Shown here: positions 53,148 through 62,313 of the stretch, piece by piece
Position numbering within the stretch: position 1 is the stretch's first letter
Layout of the letters: the number at the start of each line of letters is the position of its first letter
The notes under the pieces: generated by a model
The model's database searches: none
What the model was told of the DNA's origin: nothing
The model's input: only the letters and a program-made list of their open reading frames with translations
Assembly (NCBI GenBank): GCA_965227445.1
Contig: OZ245751.1
Location: 4,650,001 to 4,714,000 of the forward strand
Reading direction: 5' to 3'
Source of the DNA: DT-110 sp030148525
GTDB taxonomy: Bacteria > Bacteroidota > Bacteroidia > Chitinophagales > Saprospiraceae
Length of the DNA: 64,000 bases
Made by a program: the position numbers and the translations under genes

Positions 53148-53534
53148 CTATTCCTGCTCGTCTTCCATGCGTTGGATTAATGCCTTGATCTCATCGAGTT
53201 CCTCGGGCGAGGTCTTTGCATTGCCCAAAGCCTGTAAAACCAGCTTAGAGGCAGAACCACGAAAGGTGGTGTCCATGAAGCGCCGCAGGAGATTTTGCTG
53301 GGTTTCTTCTTCGGCTATCCGCGCCCGGTAGATGTGGGTGCGCCTCGACGTATCCCGTCCGGCCAGCCCCTTTTCCGCCATAATTTGCATGAGCTTTAGT
53401 ACGGTAGTGTACCCCACATCGCGTTGCTTACTGATCTGCTCGTAGACGAAACGCACGGAGGAGGGGCCGTTGGCCCATAGGACCTGCAGAATTTCCAACT
53501 CCGAATCGGTAGGACGGGGTGTCTTTCCTGGCAT
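53148..53534 (-). CDS. BlaI/MecI/CopY-family transcriptional repressor
   Basis: This 128-residue winged-helix repressor has TDSELEILQVLWANGPSSVR and YTTVLKLMQIMAEKGL in the DNA-binding part. Its operon with the BlaR1 gene has a 20-bp gap. The region that in BlaI/MecI carries the Asn-Phe cleavage bond reads LVLQAL here, so the cleavage site is not conserved in sequence. Two matching dyads in front of the promoter (53559-53574 and 53588-53603) are its likely operators. Confidence 0.9.
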   Translation of the reverse strand: MPGKTPRPTDSELEILQVLWANGPSSVRFVYEQISKQRDVGYTTVLKLMQIMAEKGLAGRDTSRRTHIYRARIAEEETQQNLLRRFMDTTFRGSASKLVLQALGNAKTSPEELDEIKALIQRMEDEQE

Positions 53535-53558
53535 AGTAAGTAGTTTTTTACAAGTATA

Positions 53559-53603
53559 TACGAAAGTCTTCGTAAATGCAAATTTAGTACGAAGTCATTC
53601 GTA
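53559..53603 (-). promoter_or_regulatory. Twin BlaI operators flanking a -7 promoter element
   Basis: TACGAA-AGTC-TTCGTA (53559-53574) and TACGAA-GTCA-TTCGTA (53588-53603) are identical dyads with 4-bp spacers, centred 29 bp apart. Between them on the minus strand is TAAATTTG (53586-53579), a match to TAnnTTTG. A repressor on both dyads would cover the promoter. Autoregulation of the BlaI/BlaR1 operon is the direct inference. Confidence 0.72.
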
Positions 53604-53642
53604 TTTTATTTCTCTGACAACTTTTGGCGAAAGCCAGAAAAA

Positions 53643-54083
53643 CTACTTCTCTGACCAGCGATCTAACTTTACTTGTAAGGTTACCTCAGGGGATTCCATC
53701 TGAAAAGACACTTCCCCGTAGCGGGGTCGACGCCACTTTACATCGGGATTGTTGGAAAAAGCATAGGGCTCGGTGGGGATACCGAAGACATTGGTATCCA
53801 ACTTACCGTTGTTGTTGATGTCGTGGAAAACGGCCAGGACATAGGTACCGTAGGGAAGGTCAGCCCACTCCAGGGTGCAGGCTTCGCCGGAAAGGTCGGA
53901 TAGCACTTTACCCAGTGTCGGGTCTATTTCCTCCTCATCATAGGCTGATTTAGTGGAATACAAGGCAGCATGCACGGTTCCTTCTGTAGTTTCCAGACCC
54001 GAAACCTGCACGGTCAAGGTACTTGCCGCTAAATCCAAGAAACTCAGACAAAAAAGACACCACAAATAGTTAGCCAGCAGCAT
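53643..54083 (-). CDS. DUF2141-domain secreted protein
   Basis: From the ATG at 54083 the product is 146 residues with a signal peptide (MLLANYLWCLFCLSFLDLAA). A TTG at 54101 would add six residues and was not chosen. The DUF2141 domain (about 25-140) has ADLPYGTYVLAVFHDINNN and GKLDTNVFGIPTEPYAFS, a near repeat of the DUF2141 protein encoded at 48895-49365. Its role is unknown. It ends 40 bp before the twin BlaI operators; the promoter of the BlaI gene lies within its downstream region. Confidence 0.87.
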   Translation of the reverse strand: MLLANYLWCLFCLSFLDLAASTLTVQVSGLETTEGTVHAALYSTKSAYDEEEIDPTLGKVLSDLSGEACTLEWADLPYGTYVLAVFHDINNNGKLDTNVFGIPTEPYAFSNNPDVKWRRPRYGEVSFQMESPEVTLQVKLDRWSEK

Positions 54084-54101
54084 ATAGAATAGATTAATCA
54101 A

Positions 54102-54173
54102 TTATACTCGAGTGGAAAGGTTGCGAGTCCCGCACGAAGTACAACGTAGCAAAACCACTTCGTTGTCGGTGTA
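54102..54173 (-). repeat. Family A palindromic repeat, degenerate copy 5
   Basis: On the minus strand this copy reads TACACCGACAACGAAGTGG, then the loop word GCTACG..GTACTTCGTGC seen in copy 3, then a worn end CACTCGAGTATAA. Hairpin 3 is decayed. It lies between the DUF2141 and kinase genes. Confidence 0.65.
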
Positions 54174-54233
54174 GTTCCCGGCAAGTGCGTGGATGAGTAA
54201 CGCACTGAGCGTCTAAATGGTATGTAAAAACTG

Positions 54234-55325
54234 CTAGGATTCCGTTAATACGGTGGTTTGCTGCTCCTGGCGGGCAGGCAATAGCGGCAAGGCAACCAGG
54301 AAGTAGTCGTCCGTTTCGGTAACGGATACCTCGCGTTCCGTGAAAAAGGCGTAGCGACTGCGGATATTATCCAGTCCCACTTTGGTGGAGTGTTGCCGCT
54401 GCTTTTTACGCCTCAGTGTATTGCGCATGATCAGTTGGTCCTGAGCAATGTGCAGATCGATCCGCAGGGGATGAGCCTCCGAAATTTCATTGTGCTTGAT
54501 GGCATTCTCAAAGAGCATTTGCAGGGAAAGGGGAATGATCTGTTGGCCATGAAACTGATCTTCGATTTCCACTTCAATGTGGAGCTTGTCTCCAAAGCGC
54601 TCTTTCAGTAAGAAAATATAGGCATCGAGAAAGTCCAGTTCCTTTCCCAGAGGAATGAGTCGGGTATCCCGAATCTCCAGGATGTAGCGATATACCCGCG
54701 ACAGTTCCTGCACGAAGCGTACGGCCCGATCGGGATCTTCCGGAATTATGTAGGCCAGGGTATTCAGACTGTTGAACAGGAAGTGCGGATTCACCTGATT
54801 TTTTAACCCCTCCAGTTGCGATTCGATATGCTGGCGACGCAGTCGTTCCTGCTCGATCAGGGATTCGCGCCAGCGGGCGTAGAAATAGGCACTTTCGTAA
54901 AAAGTGGCCACGATCAAAATTACGGTCAAAGAGGCTACATTCAGATCGAGCAGGGAGGCCGTATCATTGAAATTAGCCATGCCGGGCAGGCATTGCTGGA
55001 TCAAGCCCAGACCAACGTTGATGGCAAAGTACGTGGGAATAAACAGCAGAACAACCATCCCTAGCCGGCGCCAGGTTTGTTCCGCATCCGGATATCTTCT
55101 ACGCGAATACAGAAAGATGTAACGCACCCCAAACCAATAGGCAGCAGAATATACCGTGGAAACCGACCATTTCGGCACATACGCCAGTAAACCATCCGAA
55201 AGATTATAGTCAAAAAACAGGATGGGCACCAGAAAACCTAAAATGGGGATACCTACTAACATGAAATGGAGATCCCTGAATCCGATCAATTCCCGGATGG
55301 TCTGGCGATTGGTAAGGAGTTTCAT
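54234..55325 (-). CDS. LytS-type sensor histidine kinase
   Basis: The ATG at 55325 gives 363 residues; a TTG two codons upstream is possible. The numbering here counts from that TTG. Membrane helices are at about 24-41, 58-74, 90-110 and 130-148. The His_kinase (PF06580) domain has His183 (VNPHFLFNSLNTLAYI) and an N-box with Asn276 (LFENAIKHN). A G-box-like VGLDNIRSRYAFF follows. It should pair with a LytTR regulator, and the one encoded at 49421 is the nearest. The sensing loops are short, so a membrane or redox cue is possible. Confidence 0.92.
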   Translation of the reverse strand: MKLLTNRQTIRELIGFRDLHFMLVGIPILGFLVPILFFDYNLSDGLLAYVPKWSVSTVYSAAYWFGVRYIFLYSRRRYPDAEQTWRRLGMVVLLFIPTYFAINVGLGLIQQCLPGMANFNDTASLLDLNVASLTVILIVATFYESAYFYARWRESLIEQERLRRQHIESQLEGLKNQVNPHFLFNSLNTLAYIIPEDPDRAVRFVQELSRVYRYILEIRDTRLIPLGKELDFLDAYIFLLKERFGDKLHIEVEIEDQFHGQQIIPLSLQMLFENAIKHNEISEAHPLRIDLHIAQDQLIMRNTLRRKKQRQHSTKVGLDNIRSRYAFFTEREVSVTETDDYFLVALPLLPARQEQQTTVLTES

Positions 55326-55394
55326 TGGCAAGAAATATACGATTATTCGAGGAGTCTCGCCCGGAGTCTATACATCAGCCTCCGGGCGAAATCT

Positions 55395-57788
55395 CTAAAA
55401 CTGAATGCGATACAGCAGGTCCGGGAAAAATCCGGATTGGAAAACGGTATTCACTTCGCCCGTCAAATTGTTATAGCGGCGATCAAACACATTCTCGTAT
55501 CCGGTAATATTCTGCAAATCGAGGAAGAATTGCTGGGACAACTTCTTATTCGGACTGTTGAGTTGGAAGCCAAACTTCAGATCCAGCCGGAAATAGGGGT
55601 CGAAACGTTCACTGAAAGCCAGTTCATCGTTGAGGATCTCCTCCCCCCTTGCCCGGGATGCCGCCAGGTCGACGGGCGTATAGTAACGACCACCGGCGGT
55701 GGTCACTTTCATATCAAACGTAAGTGCATGTTGCTTTTTGGAACCGATCTTCCATTCGCGACCGCCCAGGAAGTTGACCACGTAACCATTATTGAAGGCT
55801 GTATTCCGGCGTATACCATCCGTCCCTTCGTATTCTGAATCAAACAACGAACCGGTCAGCAGTAGGTAGTAATTGTTGCTAAAGAACTTTTCGACGGTCA
55901 CTTCCAGGCCGTAATTCACCCCGACACCTTCATTGACCAGGGATCCCACTTCGGGAAAGACGAAGTCAGCACCTGCATTGAGGATGGAGAACGTCGGCTG
56001 ATCATTACTAACCGGAACATTGGTTATGCGCTGGTAATACGTCTCCGCTTTCAGGCGCCAGCTCGGAGCGAGTTGCCGGTCGTAGCCGAGGACGAAATGG
56101 TGGCTCCGGGTAAAGGCCAGGTCCTGATTGCTGGACACAGTTCCACCTCCTGGTAATTCTTCTTCGAAGAAAAATACGGGGAAGGGCGCCATTTGGTGAT
56201 GAAGACCATACCCCAATGTCAGGGTGCTTTTTTCAGACAATTGATTCGAAATGGCCAGCCGTGGTTCTACCACAAAACCTTCGGTCAGGTCGAGCCACTG
56301 GGTGTGCAGGCCACCGTTGAGGGTCCAGGTCTTTCCCATCCGGTATTTCGCTTGCGCAAAAGCCTGCCATAAACCAAAGGTGCCGTCAAAATCGCGTACC
56401 CTTACCCAGTCGGGTTCGCCATCTTCATTCAGATCCGGGCGACCATCCCGGTCGCGCACCTGCGTATCCAGGTTAAAATACTGGGCCAGAATTCCCGTGC
56501 GGTAGGTCAGGCGGGCGTTCACTTTTTTATTGTAGTAGCTGCTGATGGAATAGGTATCGGTAATATCTTCCACCTCCGTGACACGTAATCGTTCATCGCC
56601 GGTCAATAGATTATCCTGGATAAAACCTCCCCGGGCCGTTGATCCGGAAACGACGGTCCGCAAGTAGGCGCCATCACCCAGCAGGATATTGTGTCGGAGG
56701 CCAACAATCCCCAGTTCCGAAGTGGAGTAAGCGTCCGCATTGGGATCCGCGAAGAGATCGGTTTCGTCAATCTCCTCCCCCAGAAAGTCAATATCGCTGG
56801 TACCCAGAATCCCGAACAGGGAAAAAGTACCGGCTTTACTCTGTCCGAAATCGAATTTAAACGATAGATCGCGGTAGTTAGGCGTAGCGTTGGTACCCAC
56901 CGGAATACCTACCTGATCGGCCAATTCCACGAAGCTATGGCGATAGCTCACCAGATAGCTCGACCGGTTTTCACGGCTGATCGGACCTTCCGCCATCGCT
57001 TCCAGTCCACTGAATGCCGCCAATTGACCGGTAAATTCGTGCGTCTCTTTGTTTCCGGAGCGGAAACCCACATCGAATACCCCCGACAGGGCATTGCCGT
57101 ACTGGGCCGGGAAGGCGGAAGTCAGAAAATCCGAACTCTTAAGCAGGTTGGGGTTCAGTGCACTTACCGGGCCGCCGGTAGTACCCAGGGTCGAAAAGTG
57201 GTTGGGGTTGGGGATGGGAATGCCCTCCAGTTGCCATAACACACCAGTCGGGGAATTACCCCGGATCACAATATCATTGCGGGAATCGTCTGCCACCGCT
57301 ACCCCGGCAAAATTACCAGCCAGCCGGGCCACATCATTCCGGCCACCCGAGTAGCGGTTTACCTCTTCCAGGTTAAAGGACCGGGCACTGATGGCCGCCA
57401 TCTCATTTTGGGTTTCGGCCGGATTTACCTTGCTGGTTACAACGATCTCCTGCAGACCGATCACCGATTCGGTCAGCCCCACATTCAGCACCGTCTCTTT
57501 ACCAGCGGTCACCAGTACATTAGGAATGGTACGGGTTTCGTAGCCGAGATAAGCAAAGCGGAGAGTGTGCCTGCCGGGAGGAATATCTTCCAGCCGAAAG
57601 TAGCCATCCATATCCGAAACCGCACCAGTAGAGGAGGTCGCTTCAATCCATTCAATAGTCACACCGGTAAGGGGTGCTTCACTCTCCTGATCGAGAATGC
57701 GTCCGCGGATAACGGACCCGGTGATACTCTGTGCAAAAAGTCCAAACGCAGGTAAAGTCAAAAATAATAAGGCAATCAGGCGTAACAT
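55395..57788 (-). CDS. TonB-dependent receptor with carboxypeptidase-like N-terminal domain
   Basis: The ATG at 57788 gives 797 residues with signal peptide MLRLIALLFLTLPAFGLFAQ; the frame extends to 57845 but adds 19 residues without a signal. A carboxypeptidase-like domain is at about 28-105 and a plug at about 115-220 (IVIRGNSPTGVLWQLEGIPI). The remainder is a 22-strand barrel type, ending in an aromatic RIQF. It transports an unknown ligand across the outer membrane. It lies 63 bp upstream of the kinase gene and downstream of the DUF4249 gene, so a joint operon is likely. Confidence 0.92.
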   Translation of the reverse strand: MLRLIALLFLTLPAFGLFAQSITGSVIRGRILDQESEAPLTGVTIEWIEATSSTGAVSDMDGYFRLEDIPPGRHTLRFAYLGYETRTIPNVLVTAGKETVLNVGLTESVIGLQEIVVTSKVNPAETQNEMAAISARSFNLEEVNRYSGGRNDVARLAGNFAGVAVADDSRNDIVIRGNSPTGVLWQLEGIPIPNPNHFSTLGTTGGPVSALNPNLLKSSDFLTSAFPAQYGNALSGVFDVGFRSGNKETHEFTGQLAAFSGLEAMAEGPISRENRSSYLVSYRHSFVELADQVGIPVGTNATPNYRDLSFKFDFGQSKAGTFSLFGILGTSDIDFLGEEIDETDLFADPNADAYSTSELGIVGLRHNILLGDGAYLRTVVSGSTARGGFIQDNLLTGDERLRVTEVEDITDTYSISSYYNKKVNARLTYRTGILAQYFNLDTQVRDRDGRPDLNEDGEPDWVRVRDFDGTFGLWQAFAQAKYRMGKTWTLNGGLHTQWLDLTEGFVVEPRLAISNQLSEKSTLTLGYGLHHQMAPFPVFFFEEELPGGGTVSSNQDLAFTRSHHFVLGYDRQLAPSWRLKAETYYQRITNVPVSNDQPTFSILNAGADFVFPEVGSLVNEGVGVNYGLEVTVEKFFSNNYYLLLTGSLFDSEYEGTDGIRRNTAFNNGYVVNFLGGREWKIGSKKQHALTFDMKVTTAGGRYYTPVDLAASRARGEEILNDELAFSERFDPYFRLDLKFGFQLNSPNKKLSQQFFLDLQNITGYENVFDRRYNNLTGEVNTVFQSGFFPDLLYRIQF

Positions 57789-57932
57789 ATTCGTCCGTTT
57801 TAGTTGACAGAATTGTTTTTCAGAAACAACTGTAAGGTCAACCAAAACCTGCCTGCCTGCCGGGTTTTACCAGCGAAACGTTTATCTAACCGGTTGAATC
57901 GTTGAATGTCGAAGGTGGACCGTTTTCCAATT

Positions 57933-58820
57933 TTATTCAACCATCCGGGAGATGGAACTCACCTCGGCAACATTGAAAACACCCAGGATTCGCTCTCCCG
58001 TTTCCGTATTAGTCACATTTCCTCTGGCGTTGGCCAGAGGTACGGCGAATAAGCCCTCATTCTGAATTTGCTCCAGGGCAATACTCAGAAAGCGGAATGC
58101 TTCCTGACTGATGGAATGAACTTCCACGTAGATCTCATCACCGGATTCGTACGGAACGAAGGCTCCTTCGTCATCAATTTCATTGATGCTGGCGCGAATA
58201 GGCGCAATAAAATACGTACCATCCACATCGGCACCGGCATCAAAGGTCGCATCCCAGGCAATGGTATTTTCCACCGGACGGTTGAGCAATTGTCCATTCT
58301 TGAACGCTCTGATCCAGTAGGTATCGCCGCGTCCCAGCGAATCAAAAGCGAACATCTGGGCATAAATTCCTTCGTCCAGGATCAGCGACTCCTCCTCAAA
58401 TTCCAACTGAATGGAATCAATCCTGGTGGTTCGATTACTGACGGTTACCGCCTCGAAGGTATTGCCGTCGACCTCCATCTGCAGAACATAGGTATCTCCT
58501 ACGCGACCCAGGGTTTGACCGGCCGGAGGGGTATAGATGTATTCGCCCTCACCCTCTTCCGTAAACGTAAAGCATTGGTTGGTCCGGTCGTTGCAGACCT
58601 GAATATCGGCCCCGGAAACCTCAGGAGCAGCTCCATCGGCAAAATAGTCGACCGTTCGGCTCAAACGGATAGTTTGGGATTCACCGGTATTCGTAAGCCA
58701 AGCATCTACGACCAATTGGGGCTCCTCAAAATCACTGGGCACACTTATAGGATCCTCACAACTGGTAAAAAGCGCGCCGACGACAAGCAAAAGACCAGCT
58801 AATGTATTTTTTGCGTTCAT
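57933..58820 (-). CDS. DUF4249-domain lipoprotein
   Basis: This 295-residue protein has a lipoprotein signal ending in LFTSC (Cys21) and a DUF4249 domain (PQLVVDAWLTNTGESQTIRL, then TVDYFADGAAPEVSGADIQV). DUF4249 lipoproteins are partners of TonB-dependent receptors in Bacteroidota. The gene lies 2 bp after a TonB receptor gene and 144 bp before the other. It should sit in the outer membrane facing the receptor. Ligand unknown. Confidence 0.88.
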   Translation of the reverse strand: MNAKNTLAGLLLVVGALFTSCEDPISVPSDFEEPQLVVDAWLTNTGESQTIRLSRTVDYFADGAAPEVSGADIQVCNDRTNQCFTFTEEGEGEYIYTPPAGQTLGRVGDTYVLQMEVDGNTFEAVTVSNRTTRIDSIQLEFEEESLILDEGIYAQMFAFDSLGRGDTYWIRAFKNGQLLNRPVENTIAWDATFDAGADVDGTYFIAPIRASINEIDDEGAFVPYESGDEIYVEVHSISQEAFRFLSIALEQIQNEGLFAVPLANARGNVTNTETGERILGVFNVAEVSSISRMVE

Positions 58821-58822
58821 AA

Positions 58823-61192
58823 TTATTTGAATTTGAAGTTGTACGAAATGGAGGGTACGATACTACCCAGGACTGCAAATCGGATGGCTTCGGGGTCGGC
58901 AGTTCCCCCCATGGGTAAACGCTCGTCTTGCTGACTGCCGTAGATAGAGAAGGCATTTCTGCGGCCATACAAATTATATACCCCAAACACCCATTCCCCT
59001 TCCAGGCGTTTTTTGGGTTTATCGGGATTTCGGGCTAATGTCAGGCTCACATCCAGGCGATGGTAATCGGGTATGCGAAAGTTGTTTCGCGCATTATTGT
59101 CAATATTGGGAATAAACAGCCCTTGCTGGTAATATCCCGAGCTCGGCAGGGTCAGTGGCGTACCGGAGTTGAAGGTGAAGGTAGCGGTAAGCGTAGCCCG
59201 CTTGCTCAATTCATAAAATCCGGTGAGGTTGAGGTTGTGAGTTTGATCAAAACGCGATGGATACCATTCATCGTTATTGATTCCATCGACCAGGCGCTCG
59301 GTGCGCGCCAGGGTGTAATTGACCCAGCCACTGAAGCGTCCGCTACTCTTTTCCAGGCTAAACTCCATGCCGTAGGCCCGCCCGGTGCCGCTGAGAACCT
59401 GGCCCTCGACAAACTCATTGAGCAACAGGTCGGCACCATCTATGTAATCGATCAGGTTATCGTAGGTTTTGTAATAGGTTTCCACACTGAACTCATACAC
59501 ATTCTCCGCAAAGTTGCGGAAATAACCCAGCGCGACCTGATTAGCTATTTGCGGATCGATGTTATTGGTACTCGGGGTCCAGATATCCACGGGAACTGAG
59601 GCGGTGGTATTGCTCAACAGATGGATGTACTGAGCCGTCCGCATATAACTGGCTTTCAGGGACGAAGACTCATCAATCTGGTACTGCAGGGAAAACCGCG
59701 GTTCCAGATTCATCCAGTCTTCCACCGTCTCCCCTTTTGGCACCTCGGTAACTCCGATAAGTGGTTTTTCCTGTCCGGGTTGTGTATCGCCGTATTCGTA
59801 CACCCGGCGTCCGCCCAGGTAAGCAAAATGGCTCAGCCGCAAGCCGTAATTAAATTTCCAGCGGTCGGGCAGATTGAGTTCATGCTCTATGAAAACGCTG
59901 CTTTCCAGAGCAAACTGCTTATCCAGGCTGAAATCGATCTCATCACCGGCGTTCCTGGAAAATGCATTGGCCGGTTGAAACTCATAGTAGATAGCCTGGC
60001 CACCAAAACGCAGGATACTCTCCGGGGTAATAAAAAAGGAAAACTCCGGTTTGGCACTGTAGTTAATGATGCGGGCATTCCAGTCGAAAGTATCGTCATC
60101 CCCAAAGGCCAATTCGTAATCGTAATTACTGTAATAGGTAGTCAGGTTACTGAATAAACGGTCGCCAAAGATGTGGTTCCACCGCAACGTAGCCGTCTGA
60201 TTACCCCAATTAAATCCCGCTTGCGTATCAAAGCCAAAGACATCCCGGCCCAAATAGCCCGACAGGAATAACTGATCCTTATCTCCGACTTTGTAATTGG
60301 TTTTTAGCGTGAGATCGTAGAAATTTAACTCGGTATCACCCAGATCATCACTCAAAAAAGGAGCTGCCAATACATCGATGTAGGACCTGCGACCTGCCAC
60401 TAAAAAAGAAGCCTTATCCTTTACGATGGGAGCCTCAATGGCCAGCCGGCTAAAAATGGTGCCAACCCCACCCTGGGCTTCGAAATCTTTATAATTACCC
60501 TCGCGCATCCGAACATCCAGTATGGAGGACAGCCGACCACCGTATCGGGCCGGGATACCCCCCTTATACAATTTGACAGCTTTCACAGCATCCGGATTAA
60601 AGACGGAGAACAACCCAAAAAGGTGACTTGAATTGTAAACGGGAGCCTCATCGAGAATCACCAGGTTCTGGTCAATGCTTCCGCCCCGAACATTAAATCC
60701 GGCAGCACCCTCCCCCACCGTGGTCACTCCTGGTAACAGGATCAGACTACGGATCACATCGGTTTCTCCCAACAGTTTCGGCAGCTTATCAATAGTTGAT
60801 ATATCCAACTGCTTAACGCTCATCTGAAGGTCGCGAACATTCCGGTCTTGCTCAGTAGCCGTAACCACTACCTCCTCGATCTGGGTACCTTCCTCATTGA
60901 GGTCAAAGTCCACCTTTTGATTTCCCGTGGTGAGGTCCACCCCGGTGGTCGCATTCCGGTAGCCAATGTAACTAGCCGTTATTCGGTAAGTGCCAGCTTC
61001 CAGGCTTAGTGAATAAAAACCATACTCATTGGTGTAGGTACCCTTCGTAGAGCCCTCCACAAAGACACTGGCTCCGATCAGAGTTTCCCCGGTTTGGGCA
61101 TTTCGGACGTAGCCGCTTACAGTTTGGTTTTGCCCCCAGGCCAGACAGGCAAAGAGCATCCATAATATGGATAGGTAAAGTCGATTGATCAT
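58823..61192 (-). CDS. TonB-dependent receptor with carboxypeptidase-like N-terminal domain
   Basis: This 789-residue protein has a signal peptide (about 1-20, ending WGQN), a carboxypeptidase-like domain at about 22-105 (VSGYVRNAQTGETLIGASVF), and a plug at about 115-235 (GFNVRGGSIDQNLVILDEAP). The barrel follows, ending in SISYNFKFK. With the DUF4249 lipoprotein gene 2 bp away it forms a receptor/lipoprotein pair for an unknown ligand. It is not a SusC-type pair, since no SusD is seen. It is divergent from the membrane-protein cassette on the plus strand. Confidence 0.93.
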   Translation of the reverse strand: MINRLYLSILWMLFACLAWGQNQTVSGYVRNAQTGETLIGASVFVEGSTKGTYTNEYGFYSLSLEAGTYRITASYIGYRNATTGVDLTTGNQKVDFDLNEEGTQIEEVVVTATEQDRNVRDLQMSVKQLDISTIDKLPKLLGETDVIRSLILLPGVTTVGEGAAGFNVRGGSIDQNLVILDEAPVYNSSHLFGLFSVFNPDAVKAVKLYKGGIPARYGGRLSSILDVRMREGNYKDFEAQGGVGTIFSRLAIEAPIVKDKASFLVAGRRSYIDVLAAPFLSDDLGDTELNFYDLTLKTNYKVGDKDQLFLSGYLGRDVFGFDTQAGFNWGNQTATLRWNHIFGDRLFSNLTTYYSNYDYELAFGDDDTFDWNARIINYSAKPEFSFFITPESILRFGGQAIYYEFQPANAFSRNAGDEIDFSLDKQFALESSVFIEHELNLPDRWKFNYGLRLSHFAYLGGRRVYEYGDTQPGQEKPLIGVTEVPKGETVEDWMNLEPRFSLQYQIDESSSLKASYMRTAQYIHLLSNTTASVPVDIWTPSTNNIDPQIANQVALGYFRNFAENVYEFSVETYYKTYDNLIDYIDGADLLLNEFVEGQVLSGTGRAYGMEFSLEKSSGRFSGWVNYTLARTERLVDGINNDEWYPSRFDQTHNLNLTGFYELSKRATLTATFTFNSGTPLTLPSSGYYQQGLFIPNIDNNARNNFRIPDYHRLDVSLTLARNPDKPKKRLEGEWVFGVYNLYGRRNAFSIYGSQQDERLPMGGTADPEAIRFAVLGSIVPSISYNFKFK

Positions 61193-61605
61193 TTGGTTTT
61201 TGAATTAATAACATTGTAATGGAACGAAAAGAAGCCATTCAGAAGCAGCAAATACAAGTGAGATAAGGTAAAAGCTACAATTGATAAGGACGACAAAGAG
61301 ATGCTAATAGTTGTTCATGTGTTGACTTGGTTTAACGTAAGGTTGGACACAGACGATTTCGTAATGGCACGATATTCATGACCCGACCTCCCGGTACAGG
61401 GTATAATTGATTTTTGCAAGGCGAATTTCCTTATTCCCTATATCAAGCACATCATTATACTTCGAAAGTCAGTTATTCATCGACCAAATCAACTTCAACC
61501 GCATATCAGTTTACCGGGAGGTTGGGCCTTGGGTATCCTCTCTTTAAGAAATAGTTTGTGCCCAACCTCTCGTTATATTTAATACTCTGTGGTTGGCCTT
61601 GACTA
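61193..61605. repeat. Gap with two inverted family B copies
   Basis: This gap upstream of both neighbouring operons holds family B copies 2 (61331-61405, plus orientation) and 3 (61512-61579, minus orientation), 107 bp apart. Copy 3 has the cleanest stem, AGGTTGGGC with GCCCAACCT. No gene is present. The pair in inverse orientation could fold into a long cruciform. Confidence 0.72.
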
Positions 61606-61621
61606 TTGACAGGGAAAATGG

Positions 61622-61639
61622 TAGCTTTGAATTTCAAAG
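61622..61639 (+). promoter_or_regulatory. -7 element overlapped by a 15-bp palindromic operator
   Basis: TAGCTTTG (61622-61629) fits TAnnTTTG, with a TTG box 20 bp upstream (61599-61601). It is overlapped by the palindrome CTTTGAA-T-TTCAAAG (61625-61639), 8 bp before the ATG at 61648. The same palindrome precedes the gene at 62652, so both are likely controlled by one regulator, most simply the winged-helix protein encoded next. Confidence 0.68.
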
Positions 61640-61647
61640 TGCTATAC

Positions 61648-62313
61648 ATGACAAAACACCAAGACCACTTAGAGCAGCTCCGGGAAATCCGGCAATTGAT
61701 GGAGCGATCGTCCCGTTTTTTATCCCTCAGCGGACTTTCCGGCGTAATGGCGGGGGTGGCCGCACTCATCGGAGCTACTGCCGTTTACATCTACCTGGGC
61801 CGTACACCACTGGTTGACGGGCCTTACCTGGCCGGCACCAATCTGGCTGACCGGTCTATTGCGCCCCTGCCGTTCTTTGTACTTATCGGCGGACTGGTGT
61901 TTATAACCGCCCTGTTGGCGGGGTTCTGGTTCACTTCCCGCCGCGCCCGCCGCGATGGGCAAACCATTTGGGGCCCGCTCTCCCAACGCCTGCTCACCAA
62001 CCTGGCTATTCCACTGGCCAGTGGAGGTGTCTTTATACTCGCTTTATACCGCCAGGGCCTGGTAGAATGGATCGCCCCGGTTACCTTGCTTTTTTACGGT
62101 ATGGCCCTGTTGAATGCCAGTAAATTTACCTTCACCGATATTCGCTACCTGGGACTTAGCGAAATAGTGCTGGGTTTGGTCGCTTGTTTTTTATTGGGAT
62201 ATGGCCTCGAATTCTGGACGATCGGTTTCGGGCTTTTACACATCGTCTACGGTGCCTGGATGTGGAACAAATACGAGCGATCTGAACCAAAACTACCAGC
62301 TGACAACACATGA
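61648..62313 (+). CDS. Hypothetical multi-pass membrane protein of a regulator-linked family
   Basis: The ATG at 61648 gives 221 residues; an earlier ATG at 61618 would lie in the -7/palindrome region. The N-terminus TKHQDHLEQLREIRQLMERS is a charged helix, followed by about five membrane helices. The SGLSGVMAGVAALIGA segment is characteristic of a Bacteroidota family of membrane proteins usually encoded with a small winged-helix regulator. Its stop overlaps the regulator's start (ATGA). Function unknown. Confidence 0.8.
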   Translation: MTKHQDHLEQLREIRQLMERSSRFLSLSGLSGVMAGVAALIGATAVYIYLGRTPLVDGPYLAGTNLADRSIAPLPFFVLIGGLVFITALLAGFWFTSRRARRDGQTIWGPLSQRLLTNLAIPLASGGVFILALYRQGLVEWIAPVTLLFYGMALLNASKFTFTDIRYLGLSEIVLGLVACFLLGYGLEFWTIGFGLLHIVYGAWMWNKYERSEPKLPADNT

